Part shown: positions 11,957-22,835 of the stretch, piece after piece
Position numbering within the stretch: position 1 is the stretch's first letter
How the letters are laid out: each line of letters starts with the position of its first letter
Source of the DNA: Gnetum montanum
Taxonomy: Eukaryota > Streptophyta > Gnetopsida > Gnetales > Gnetaceae
DNA length: 64,000 bases
NCBI GenBank assembly: GCA_015680685.1
Contig: MNCI01029622.1
Coordinates: 972,554-1,036,553, forward strand
Reading direction: 5' to 3'
Made by a program: the position numbers and the translations under genes
Notes under the pieces: model-generated
What the model was told of the DNA's origin: nothing
Database searches by the model: none
What the model saw: the letters and a program-made list of their open reading frames with translations, nothing else

Positions 11957-13427
11957 TGTAACGATAGAAAACTTCGGCAGCTGGAAATACCGACCGAGAT
12001 TCCATGTATATAGTTTTAACCATGGATCCGCACGAGGGCTATGCTGGAAAAAGCGAATCCGCGGCGCCCTGAACGGTCTTGTCGATCAGACAGGGACTTA
12101 CGGGTTAGTAAAACGATGAAGATTACGGATCTTTGCATTGTTTCGATTTGATTCGAGGGATCGTGAAATGGGAGGAAAACGACGTGGATGGGTCGCTACG
12201 ATGATAACGCCAAACACGCCGAAGAGATGCTAATCAGGAGAGAAACGCGTGATTTTAAAAAGATCTATGTTTCGATTTTTGAAAGAATGTATGATTTGTA
12301 TGTCACATTACAATGGGAGAGACCCCCAATAACTTGATGCAAAAAATGAGCACAAAACAACAAGGAAACTATCCAGACAGAAGTCCGATCTACCTCGCAG
12401 GCCAAAGCTGGGATGCAAGGATGGTCAAGCTCTGAGGTTTGCCGATCAACTGTTTCTGACCGGTAGAGTCTGCAAACTGGGCGAGATGATCTCACAATCC
12501 CTGTTCTGCTTCTTTGCTTCGAGTAGGTTCTGCTCAGGGCAGCAATCGCTAATGGAGAAGGTCGTATCTTCCCCGAAGGAATGATCTCTCTTGTTGCTAA
12601 GGCTCAAGCGCACTGTGCTCTGTTCTTGCTGAAGGATGGTGCTGTCGACAGTTGCCAAAAGGTTGCTCTTTGTTCCTCTACTCAAGGTGATAAGTTCTTC
12701 CTTGCTCAGAAAATGCTCTTGCCCTTTTGATTTTCTGCTGCCCCCCTCTGTATCTTTGTCAACTAGTCTATTTATAGGCTGCGGGGTCCCATAAAAAGGT
12801 GCAACCCTGATGATGTAGGTCCCGGATATTTCGGGTTCCGTTGACATGACCATTTTAAGTCAGATTGTGACTACGCATAACATGCTCGTTTGCGTGTTGT
12901 GCGTGTGAAGAGAAGGTACATGTTGAGCGTGTTTCAATTGCTTTCAGGCTATATTACACTCATTCGCGTTGTGTTGCATGTATGAGCGTAATCCGGTACA
13001 AAAAACAATAGGCTCAAAATTGTCTTACGCTCACTACGCAGCTGCGCGTAACGAGGCGTAGACAATATCTAACTTACGCTCACTACGCAGCTGCGTGTAG
13101 CGAAGCATAAACAATGTCTAATTTACGCTCACTACGCAGCTGCACGTAACGAAGCGTAAATAATGTCTAGCCTTAGTGATGCAATACGCAATGGTACACA
13201 CCGCCGCGTAACGAGCGTAAAGACAAGTTATCCATACGCCACGAGAAAGAATGTCGAACTGTTGTGCTTCTCTAGACTCTACCTTCGACTATTTTGGAGC
13301 TTATTACGCTCATTACGCTGCCGTGCATAATAGAGCGTAAACTTGTCCTTGAACAAAGCTGATGCGCGCACTCACTTGAATTGCGAATCTTTTCCTGAGG
13401 CTGACTCGTAATTTTCACGGTGTTTCA
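11957..13427 (-). repeat. Element T 3' LTR
   Basis: On the minus strand it begins TGAAACACC and ends TACA. It is nearly identical to 27494-29012, apart from scattered, mostly C/T or G/A differences and one fewer copy of a 49-bp internal repeat (three copies at 13025-13171). The minus-strand TATA box is CTATAAATAG at 12768-12777. The ORFs at 12265-12853 lie within LTR sequence and are not genes. Confidence 0.93.
13025..13171 (-). repeat. 49-bp tandem repeat, three copies, T 3' LTR
   Basis: Copies start at 13025, 13074 and 13123, each 49 bp and beginning TTACGCTCACTACGCAGCTG. The unit contains inverted TACGC/GCGTA motifs. The partner LTR has four copies. Confidence 0.92.
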
Positions 13428-13441
13428 ATGGCCCCTCTTTG
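13428..13441 (-). promoter_or_regulatory. Element T polypurine tract
   Basis: The minus strand reads CAAAGAGGGGCCAT immediately before the TGAAACACC of the 3' LTR. The sequence is the same as in element A. Confidence 0.88.
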
Positions 13442-14529
13442 TTGACGGTTAGAGGGCTTGCCCGAAAGACGTCGACAAAGAATGCGAAACACCGAATTGG
13501 CAGAAGCAAGAACAGCATTCATCCATGACTACTCAAGTGTTGCCCTGTCAACATGGAAGAGCAAAACTGGCAGGTATGGGAGATAGAGGGATATAGCTGG
13601 AAACAGGTTCGGGGAAGAAGCAAAATGAGTTATGATGGTAGGGGCATGAAATACGCTCGTATGCACGGGGGGGGACGCTCATTTATGTCAACAGGAATGC
13701 TTTCAGACGAGCGTAGCGCATCAATCTGAGATTTCTCTGTTACTGATTATAGCAGGAATGCGTGCAAAAGGAGCGTGGCACGTCACTTCTGCGATATCTC
13801 TGCTGGTGTGAGTGTGGAAAATGAATACTTGCGTATATAGCTTTTGTGTATGGGAAGCAGGTGGTGGGGATGAAGGGAAACAAGAGCTAAGGGTAGGATT
13901 TGTGAGAGGTAGAGGTATGTAGATCTAAATGGATGGTTGGGCAAACCTGAGCAGCCATTTCAACATGCTGTTATACTTCACCACTCAGATGGACGCACCT
14001 TCAAACGACATCCTCCAAGTCAAGTAGCCTGCAACCACAAAAGAAAGCAGAGGACCATTGCTCATGCGAATAAGAGGCGAGGTTGTTGAAACAAGCGCCA
14101 TCTGATGTGAGCTAGAGCGATTGGGCTGTAAAGAAGGAGTTGGAGGATGCGGGCGGAGCCGCCAATCCTGACGAGTGGCCCAACATATCTTCGCCAAAAG
14201 GAATCAGACACAGTGCAGCTGACTGGTTGTATAAGGAACCAGCCAGATGAATTTGCGAAGCCAGCGTCCGATAGCGATGATTGGCGGAGGTCGCCAAGGT
14301 CTTTGTCGACAAGGATTTCGTCGGGGCTCCGGCTGGCGAGACTAATCTCTCAGAGGTGCTACCACTGTGGCGGGCGCACCGATGGCATCTCCGAGGGGTC
14401 AATAGGATGCCTTTCAACTTGTCCGAGGAATCAGTAGGATGCCAGTGGGGTGGCGACACTGGGACTGTCCCAGTATCCCACCCTGTTTGTCGTGCAGCCA
14501 TACAGAGATGATCACGCTCGCTTGAGTTA
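13442..14529 (-). other. Element T 3' untranslated region, unique part
   Basis: About 1.1 kb between the purine tract and the tandem repeat. Overlapping ORFs occur on both strands at 13985-14511 but show no family similarity, and the coding phase is not continuous with integrase. The part nearest the LTR (13440-13600) has recognisable counterparts in F (55194-55390) and H (63218-63420). It is thus an ancestral 3' region. Confidence 0.6.
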
Positions 14530-15050
14530 CATGGCAGCAGTCTGTAAGTTCCAGTTTTGAGTCCTGGTAGACTGTCATGACTGGTTTTAAGTCTCAGCAG
14601 ACCATGGTCCCAGTTTAAAGTCCGGGCAGACCGAGAGATGCTAGTTTTACGTCGTAGCGGATGGTGGCAAGGCTAATTTATGGTCTCAGCAGACCATGCT
14701 GTGGATGTCAGTTTCCTGTCATGACCCAGGGACAAGTCTGTGCTAGTTTTACGTCTCAGTAGATGGCTACTTACCTGTGCCAGTTTAGCGTCGTGAAGGA
14801 TGCGTGCAGAAGGTGCCAGTTTTTCGTCTTGGTGGACCTGTACAACATTGCCAGTTTTACATCGTAGCGGACAGTTACAACCTGCTAGTTTAGCATCGTA
14901 GCAGATGAATATTGCCAGTTTAGCGTCGTGGCGGACGCATGCTAGGAATGCCAGTTTTACGTCGTAGCGGACGGTCAGTGCCAGTTTAACGTCGTAGCGG
15001 ACGTATGATGCTAGTTTAGCATCGTAGCGGACGAATACTGCCATACCTGA
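14530..15050 (-). repeat. Element T 3' tandem repeat
   Basis: More than ten imperfect units with core GCCAGTTTTACGTCGTAGCGG on the plus strand, spaced about 30-60 bp. On the minus strand one frame (15044-14673) reads through many of them as repeated RYDAKLA-like peptides. It starts just downstream of the integrase stop. Element A has the same core in its 3' region. Tandem repeats in this position are known from Ogre/Tat elements (family knowledge). Coding of the peptide is not established. Confidence 0.85.
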
Positions 15051-15071
15051 TTACTCGTGCTGTAGATACTG

Positions 15072-16478
15072 CTAAATGTAATACCACCTCAGATATACAT
15101 GATTTACAGGGTTTGGTAGTTCATTGCCGTTGATGTCTGCTAGTCTGAAAGCTCCGTTGGTATATGCATCGACCACCGAGAAAGGACCTTCCCAATTTAC
15201 CGAGAACTTGCCTGCCGGCTCGTGCACGGCTTTGAGGACTAGGTCTCCTTTCTTGATCGGATGCTGCTGAAGGTTGTGATGATGCTTCTGTCTCTGTTTA
15301 TCTTGATATTTCTCAATCGTATCAAGAGCCTGTATCTGCTTCTCTTCTACTGAATCCAAATCCATTATCCGTGCCTCGGTGTGTTGAGCCTCATTTATAA
15401 TGGTGGAGAGGACCATTCTTAGAGAAGGAATTTGCAATTCAAGAGGTAATACTGCTTCAGATCCATAAACCAGACTATAGGGCGTACTACCTGTAGCTGT
15501 CCTACATGTAGTACGGTACGCCCATAGCACATAGAGGATTTTATCATGCCACCGTCTCTTGTTGCCGTCGAGCATTTTCTTGAGCAGATTGATGACTATT
15601 TTGTTTGATGCTTCAGCTTGACCATTTGCCTGCGGGTAATAGGGGGAGGAAAAAGACTGTCTAATGCCTAGGTTATCACAGAAGGATTTGGTTTCCACGC
15701 TACTAAACTGTGGCCCATTGTCAGTCACAATAGTCATTGGGAGACCAAATCTGGTTACTATATTGTCCAAGATAAAATGGCAGACCTGTTGGGATGTGAT
15801 TTTCCACAGGGGGACAGCTTCTACCCACTTCATAAAATACTCAGTAGCAGTAATAATGAAGCTATGCCCTGCAGAAGATTTTGGCGTGATGGGTCCTATG
15901 ATGTCCAGTCCCCATCGTTGAAATGGCCATGTTATCTGCGTTGTATGCAATTCTGTGGGTGACACGTATATGAGGTTTGCATGACGCTGACACGTGTCAT
16001 AAGTTTTAACCTTTGTTAGGCAGTCTTTTTCCATACGTGGCCAGTAGTACCCTAAGCGACGGATTTTTAGGGCCATAGCCCATGGTGCTACATGGCCGCC
16101 GCACAGTCCCTCGTGAACTTCGCTAACTATGTGTTGCGCTTGGTCTTTGTCAACGCAGGTAAGCAACACGCCATCAAAGGAGCATCTACAAAGAGTGCTG
16201 TCTTGAATGATGATGTATTGCCTGGCCCGCTTACGAATTACGTATTTCTGTGTGTGTGTCAATTCAGGCGGTAATTCGCCCTGTAGAAGATAAGTTTTAA
16301 TATTGTCATACCATTCAGGTGTGCTTTCCTCGAGTAGAGAGGAGATTTGCGCCGCCTGAATGATAGGATCTGCGCAGTCTGTAATTAATGCAGGGCAGGT
16401 GTTAAACAGGTGTGAAGGCATGTGTAAAGCCAGGGTGGCCAGTGTGTCGGCCAGCGTGTTGTCACTACGTGGGACGTG
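15072..16478 (-). pseudogene. Element T integrase (C-terminal part of pol)
   Basis: Integrase inserts the DNA copy into the genome. The zinc-binding region reads HEGLCGGH and then YDTCQRH, so the first cysteine of the usual CxxC is tyrosine here. The catalytic core shows DIIGP, TDNGPQF and a YYPQANGQAEASNK segment with the glutamate, so the DDE triad is present. The C-terminus ends NHVYLRWYYI before the stop at 15072-15074. It is in frame with RNase H through a TAA at 16479-16481. Length and order are normal for Ty3 elements. The lost cysteine and the upstream stops make this copy defective. Confidence 0.93.
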
Positions 16479-17297
16479 TTAGGCTTCGAAGGTCGTAAAT
16501 CGCCTCAGAAGATCTTTAGTTTGATCGTAGTAAGGCTGCAAATGTATAGCTTTGCAGGCATAGACTCTAGTGATTTGATTTATGACAAGCATCGAATCGT
16601 CCCTAACCGCCAGGTGTTGCACATCTAACTCACTGGCGGTTAGCAATCCCCTGAGGAGCCCCTCGTACTCTGCCACGTTGTTCATACAAGGGAAGGTCAA
16701 GCGATAAGTGTGTAGATGCACATCCTTAGGTGATAGCGTAATAACCACGGCGGCACTGCCGCCTCTAGCTATTGAGGCTCCATCGAAATACAACGTCGCC
16801 TCGAGGCCTGTCAAGACAGGGCTTAGACTATGTACATGTTCATCAGGAAATTCGGGCTCTATTGTGGCTTGGTTGTTAACCGGTGATGTTACTAATTGGT
16901 CGGCTATCGCTTGGCCCTTCGTAGAAGATTGGCCAACATAGTGCAGATCAAATTCTGTGGTGATAGCTTTCCAGCGAGCGATCCTACTACTTTCGTACAA
17001 ATTATGCATGATAGTCTTAAGGATGTTATTTTTGCAAATAATGTTAACCTGGCTACGGAAAAGGTAGTGTTTACACTTTTTGAGCCTAAAAACTAACGCT
17101 AGGCAATTACGCTCTACTTCATTATACCTCGTTTCGTACGCATATAAAGCATGGCTCAGGTAGTAGATAGGCATTTCGGACCCATCGTTCCTCCTTTGAC
17201 AAAGCAATGCTGCTAACGCTACGTCCGAAGTTGCGAGGTAAATGTAAAATGGCAAGTCCCTTTGTGGCGGGAAAACCATAGGTAAATGTTGGGGTTC
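16479..17297 (-). pseudogene. Element T dual RNase H (Ty3-type followed by archaeal-type)
   Basis: Two RNase H domains lie in a row, which remove RNA from the RNA-DNA hybrid. The first (about 16900-17279) shows SDVALAALLCQ, YYLSHALYAYETRYNEVER and ARWKAITTEFDLHYV, like the RT-linked RNase H of Tat elements. The second (about 16500-16795) shows LYFDGASIARGG, NNVAEYEGLLRGL and RDDSMLVINQI, carrying the D, E and D of the archaeal-type domain. This pair is a hallmark of the Tat clade (family knowledge). The segment is in frame with RT through TAG 17298-17300 and ends at TAA 16479-16481. Confidence 0.92.
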
Positions 17298-18548
17298 CTA
17301 TTTAATCTTGTCAAACACACGTTGACAATCCTCCGTCCATTCGAAATTAACCCCCTTCTTTAGCAAATGTTGCATAGGGTGCAGCTTGTCGGTTAATCTT
17401 GAGATGAATCGGCGTATGAACTGCAAGCGTCCCTGTAACCCGCGTAATTGCTTGAGGTCTGTCGGAGGCGTTAACTCAACAATGGCTTTGACCTTATCAG
17501 GGTCAACTCGTATGCCGGTTTTCGATATCACAAACCCCAATAGACGTCTGGTTTTGACTCCGAATATGCACTTCTTCGGGTTAAGTCGGAGCTCGTATTT
17601 GGAGCATCTTTTTAGGACTAACTCCAGATCTCCTGAATGATCCTCAGACTTTAAAGACTTCACAGCTATATCGTCTACATAATCATTCAGTCTCTCTAAG
17701 AGATAGTCGCTAAAGATGTACGTCATGGCTCGTTGATACGTTGCTCCAGCATTCTTTAGACCAAATGGCATCATAGTATAACAAAAGGTACCCCAGGGTG
17801 TCATGAATATCGTAGTTAATTGATGTTTTGGGTTTATGCGAATCTGGTTATAACCAAAGAAGCCATCCATGAAGGATAGGAGTGCATGCCCAGCTGTTGT
17901 ATCGACTAGTTGATCGATACTCGGGAGCGGGAAATTATCTTTGATTGTGGCCTTGTTCAAATCCTGGAAGTCTATGCAAATGCGTATACTCCCGGTCTTC
18001 TTTGCCACAACCACAATGTTAGATACCCAGTCCGAGTAATCGACCGCGCGGATGAAACCAGCTTGATATAGTTTGGTGATTTCGTTACGCACGGCTAGCA
18101 CGATCTCTGGCTTAATTTTGCGTGCTTTTTGCCTAACTGCTTTGATCTGTGGGTCTAAGATGATGTTATGTTGGATTAGCCTGGGATCTAGTCTAGGCAT
18201 ATCCTCATATGACCATGCGAAGACAGTGATGCTGTCTTGCAGGACCTGTGTTACGACATCGTGCGTTTCTCATTCTAACAAGGAACTGACTTTAAGCGTT
18301 TTAGCTTCGCCCCTATGCGTAACGATAGAGACCTCATCAAGGGGATCTTCGGTTATGTCCCCAGCTTCCAGGTCTAGTGTGCGTGTCAACTGTTCTCGCC
18401 ATTCCGGGGACATCTCCGACGCAGCTATAGTCAGGTCTTCTAAGGGGAGGTTAACATCTATAAACGCGGGATCGAATTGCCTAACTACCTTTCCGTATGG
18501 GCCAGTCAGAGTTAAAGGTGTTGATAGTGTTGCATCCATTTGTTTGTC
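17298..18548 (-). pseudogene. Element T reverse transcriptase with N-terminal linker
   Basis: This RT copies element RNA into DNA. The linker at 18548-18270 starts right after a TTTTGCAG splice acceptor and ends at an in-frame TGA (18270-18272). The frame continues into RT, where ICIDFQDLNKATIKDNFPLP, PFGLKNAGATYQRAM, YVDD (near 17675), LNPKKCIFGV and LGFVIS are all visible in the expected order. FMDGFFGYNQ replaces the usual FxDGFSGYNQ. A TAG at 17298-17300 separates it from RNase H. No frameshift is present. Confidence 0.93.
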
Positions 18549-18939
18549 CTGCAAAACCGCAAAGTGCGTAAATGGTTAGAAAGAAGATGACGTGATGGCT
18601 AGCAAACGTGGAAAGCTAACAGAATTTTGAATTTTGTAATGAAGTTGTAATCAATGCTACCCGATTACGAGGTGATAAAATGTGGTAGTTTAACATCATT
18701 TCGGACAGCAGTGCGTGCGATATCAACCGCATTAACATCTTGATTTTCGGGTTCTGTTTCAGGGAAGTCCCGCTGAAATCGGATATCAAGTCGGTGATTC
18801 TCGCATACAAGTAGGCGGATTTTTGGTTAGAATGGACTGTTGGCTATTGTGAGTTCAAATTTGCAGGTATTATCTAGCAAGAGCAAGAAGAGCAGAAGAT
18901 TTGAAGGTGCAAGACTGTGCAAGTGTTGAAGCTGTGATA

Positions 18940-20173
18940 ATGGCGCCTAAGATGAAGAGGAAGAACACTAAATTGGCTAAAATCGACGAGGTACAGGAGA
19001 ACCTGGAGCGTGTTCAACAGGCCGTGGTCGAAGTGCGCGACTCGACACCTTTGAACCGGTAGGTTATTCTTTGCATGCTCGTGCTATTTCAGCGTTTGTG
19101 CTATACAACGTTCTTCGTATGAATGAGGGTTTTGGGTTATGGACCTTGCGTTATAGCGAGGGTTTGGCATGGTTGCGTTTATCGCCGTTGTCAGAGACGA
19201 ACCTTGCGCTGTTGCAAGGGTTTGGGCTATTTTCACATAGATGGCTAAGCATGATGTGTAGCGTTTCTGTATTAATGATGCAACTGTAAATCTAGGCGTT
19301 GATTTATGTAGCGTGTTTTTTGTACAGAGTCGTGCTGAAGCCTATTCTGATTGTGTTAGACATCATTGGGGTTTTGTGTTGGGTAAACCTCATCGTCCCC
19401 AATGTCCCTCCTCCGCACACACGAGTGCAGGGGAAGGCCATCTGGTTCCGAAAGGGGGCGCTGGAGTTTCTGCAGTTCTTACTGCAAAACTTCAGCATCA
19501 TTGTGTGGTATAATGTGACTGGCGATGTTGCCGGTGCCATTTTAGAACACCTGTTGGCGGGGTCTGCACAGGGGATTCTGGCTTACTTGACAGACGGGGC
19601 CATCGATACAGGTTGTCCCGAGGACCAAGCGCTCAGTGCCCGAGGCCTGAGGAGCTTATGCTGGATCTGGGAAATGGCCCGTTTTAGTTGTTATCATGCA
19701 TATAACATGCTGTTCGTGGCTCGCCATGTTTCAACCTACTTCCAGAACCCATAAGGCACGGTGTACTATGCGGGCGGGTAAGCGGATCTTGTTAACTGTC
19801 TATTTGTTCTGTTTTGTTGTTGTATATCCGCTATCGGTGTAAAACATAAGAGAAGCCTATGCGCAAAGTGTAAAATAAGCCTACGCTGTATGGTACAGGT
19901 TTTTCATACATGATAATAGGTTAATCAGAGATGGTGATGCGTTGGCCTGGGCCGAAACGGCAATAATGGCGTTTACCTCAACCAGCAATATGTGTGCCGG
20001 TGTTATAGGGCAGATTGACCATGAGATGCGTGAGTATCACACCCGCTACGAGCGCCCTTTTAAGAATTGCCGGGAACTCGGGTGGCTGCACGATGACTGG
20101 ACCTTAGATTCGCCCCTTACGGTTGAGGATGTGCAGAGGGACCTACCGCCATTCCCTTTGCCCTTCGGACCTG
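18940..20173 (+). pseudogene. Antisense gene exons 1-3: basic N-terminus and FCP1/HAD-phosphatase-like domain
   Basis: The start ATG at 18940 opens a lysine-rich stretch (MAPKMKRKNTKLAK). Splicing to 19328 gives LKPILIVLDIIGVL, matching the first HAD motif. GKAIWFRKGALEFLQFL and FSIIVWYNVTGDVAGAILEHL follow, the order seen in plant FCP1/NIF-type phosphatases. YHAYNMLFVARHVSTYFQNP and, after splicing to 19899, DGDALAWAETA match the C-terminal part of that fold. The nucleophile D is kept, but the second acid is I, the motif II position is degenerate and the usual DD of motif IV is absent. It is thus probably not an active phosphatase. Family match is by eye. Confidence 0.62.
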
Positions 20174-20269
20174 GTAAGGCCGCTATGTGTTCTAATGTTA
20201 TGCGTGTAGTTGTGAGTTGTGGACATTACATAAAGCGTTTGTATTTGACTTGCGTTTTATACTGTTCAG

Positions 20270-21310
20270 TCAGGGAATCCCGAGAGATTACCCTTACGAT
20301 TTCCGGCCGCGAGGCGAGGGATGTCCTCTTCCGTTACGGCGATATTAAGGACGCACAGCGCTGGCTCGGCCACTCGGCGGCCCTAGTCGCGGTGACCGCC
20401 AAGATCCGGGCAGTAGGGCTAATGCACCTGTTTTTGGCTGCGACCCCTGATGTTCTCGCCAGTGAAATGATAGTGTTGGTCAACTCCTTCAGCGAGAAGG
20501 CAGAGCGTTTTTGCACGCGTGTGCATAATGTGCGCGTAAGTTTCGATATCGACGCTCAGCTCTTCGCGGACCTGTTTGGCGTTCCCTCGAACAACATTCC
20601 CGTAAAGGCGAAAACCAAGAGGAGCCCTAGATTCTAGGAGTGTCTGAAGGAGTGGGTGAGGATCCCAAAAGAGACCAAAGGGTTTCCTTGTGAAAAATTC
20701 GAGATGGGCGCTGCCAAGAAACTGTATCTCCTTTTCCGGGCCCGGACCTTCCCCAAAACCCTCTCGCAGGTGAAGTTCTTTTCTGTAGAACAGACCCACA
20801 ATATGCGAGAGGTTTTGGAGGAGGAAACCCGGTTCGATTGGGCAAACTATTTTGCCAAGGGACTACGCAGCGAGATGGTCAAGCTTCGCAAGAAGCTTGA
20901 GTCCCGCTTTAATGTGCATTACGCCTTTTTCATAGCTTGCCTCCGGTGGTTTGCTGAGTTTTTGGTCACCCAGAGGAATGGGGTCTAGGAATAGCAAGAC
21001 CGAGACCAGTTGTCCAGACCTTGGATTACCCACATTCTCAGCACTACCCGTGGGCAGGATCCGCCGGAAGGGATCGGGGAGTCGTTGTCTGTAACGAATA
21101 AAGGCTTGGCGGCATCCCAAGTGCGAGGTCTCGACAGAGTGGGTGGGATAATGCCTACCTACACCGGCAACGCCTCGTGAGGGAAGCGCGTGGCGGAAGA
21201 AATCGTAGAACCGGCAGCTCGGCGCAAGAGGCTCCATCTAGCCGAGGCCCCTAGGGGTAACGCAAGCCAAACTGTCGCGGTCAAGGTTCAGCAGAATAAG
21301 CTTCCGCCTG
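20270..21310 (+). pseudogene. Antisense gene exon 4: domain resembling plant transposon proteins
   Basis: The intron before it (20174-20269, 96 nt) is a multiple of three without stops, so read-through is also possible. The segment EMIVLVNSFSEKAERF followed by VRVSFDIDAQLFADLFGVP resembles the part of plant transposon-protein domains where a short conserved strand precedes an F-x-x-x-x-I-x-x-x-x-G-x-P motif. I am not sure of the family. A lysine-rich stretch (VKAKTKRSPR) follows, then a helical region to about 20985. Stops at 20635, 20986, 20992 and 21178 interrupt one continuous frame, with no frameshift. Confidence 0.5.
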
Positions 21311-21391
21311 GTAAGTGTGAAAGGATTGTAGTACGCCATGTTTTTTTTAGATGGTCTGGCATTATACGCTAACGTGTGGTGGTGTAAACAG

Positions 21392-21860
21392 TAAAAATGA
21401 CAGGGCAATTGACCCCTGAGACAGGGGTGATGATACTAAGCTGTGGGGAGGGGTCCTCAATTTTGGAAGAAGAGGCCCCAGCTGTTAATGTGAGCCGTGT
21501 GTAGGCTCTAGTGCGTGAGGAGGCCCCAACTGCTAGCGGGAGCCATGCATATGACCAGGTACATGAGGAAACTCCAGCTACTGGGACTAGCGGCACACGG
21601 GATCACGTGTGTGAAGATAAAGGGGCAGAAGAGATTGGTGAAGTTGCCACTGTCACTGGTAGAGGTAATGCGTGCGTTAGTGTGTTTGCAGGATCTTAAT
21701 AGATGGAGTGTCTAACCAAATTATGCTACAGGGGAAGAAGATGCATCTACATCTGTTGCTCTGAGCAAAATGTGAAGAGACTTCCCCGATAAATTTGCCT
21801 TCATGGAAGGCTTCGTTAATGACATGATCGAGCGTTTGGAGGGCGTCGAACCTGGCGCTG
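21392..21860 (+). pseudogene. Antisense gene exons 5-6: Glu/Pro-rich repeats and linker
   Basis: Exon 5 (21392-21664) encodes about three imperfect copies of an EEAPTASGS-like unit (EEAPAVNVS, REEAPTASGS, HEETPATGTSG), so it contains a minisatellite. A TAG lies at 21502-21504. Exon 6 (21732-21860) encodes KFAFMEGFVNDMIERLEGV-like helix and contains TGA 21773-21775. Both junctions keep phase 1. Confidence 0.6.
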
Positions 21861-21938
21861 GTATGTTATAGCCATAATGAGTTTACGACATAATGTTTTA
21901 GTAATGTGTCATCCATATTGATGCTTGTTTTCTATTAG

Positions 21939-22756
21939 GAGCTCACCTCCGATGGGATCCCGCGGAGCCCATTGATTTGGACACAGTGGAGCCCCCATCT
22001 GATGGGGCAGTCGTGCCACGTCACATTTATGAGGAAATGTGTAAATGTGCGTTACGCTCGATGCACTCTGTATGGGAAAGTAGGGGCATTAATGAAAGCC
22101 TATGGAAAAGGCTGCAGCGGTCGGAGCAGAGGGTTGAGTCCTTGACCAAAGAAGTCGGGGACCTAAGGTCACGGTACGAATTCCTACAGGCTCGAGTGAC
22201 GGGGGATGAAGACTGGCGTACCGCTGTTATCGATCATTCCCATTATTGGATAGCCATCAAGAACAGTGTACAGACCAGTTGGGCGTTAGTAGAGCAGAGG
22301 ATGAAAATTGAACTTCTAGCTCAGAAAAGTCGGGACTGGAGGGACTACTGCACCAGCGTACAGGAGTGGGGGCAGAAGGAGAAGGACCACAAGCACCTAT
22401 ATAAAAGGGAAAGCACCGCTTATCGAAAACACTACAGCGATTCTGCCATCAAAGCTCGATCCCTGGAGGTTTTCGTGGATACCATCGGAACGTTCGAAGC
22501 TTTCAAAAAGTTCGAAGAGCAGGTGACCGTAACTGCATCCCCGGAGAGGGCAATAACTTTCTCTGGGAATCAAGCTACAATCCCTACCTTCTTCCCGGAT
22601 CCACCCCACTGGAGTAGCGTGGAGAAAGGGAAGGTGAAAGCTGGACCTACGTTGGATGAGGATGTGTGGCCAGACCTGACGGAGGACGAGATTATGCAGC
22701 GCCTATGGGCTGGCCTGGACAAGCTCCCCTTTGCTACGGTAGTAGGGCCGTCGCGA
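21939..22756 (+). pseudogene. Antisense gene exon 7: long charged helical domain
   Basis: An uninterrupted 272-codon open segment. LWKRLQRSEQRVESLTKEV and neighbouring residues have a heptad-like pattern consistent with a coiled coil, followed by W-rich segments (DWRTAVIDHSHYWIAI, DWRDYCTSVQEWGQKEK). No family is recognised. It ends VVGPSR at a GTAAGT donor, phase 0. This is the longest undamaged part of the gene. Confidence 0.65.
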
Positions 22757-22835
22757 GTAAGTTTATGCATGACTTAGTCGGAAAGTTCTCTGGCTTGTGT
22801 TGTCTACTCTAATTTTTGATGTTATTTGGGTTTAG

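Noticed and set aside
12265-12853. Minus-strand ORFs in T's LTR
   Set aside because: They lie wholly in LTR sequence downstream of the TATA box and are broken in the partner LTR (27800-28400).
13025-13171. CRISPR-like array (regular 49-bp units)
   Set aside because: Units are contiguous without unique spacers and lie in a plant LTR; the partner LTR has the same array.
13985-14511. Overlapping ORFs on both strands in T's 3' region
   Set aside because: Four mutually overlapping frames without family similarity; likely chance in GC-rich DNA.
20174-20269. Reading the antisense gene through this segment as coding
   Set aside because: It is open and a multiple of three, but has good GT-AG ends and a pyrimidine-containing acceptor; I treat it as an intron while noting the alternative.
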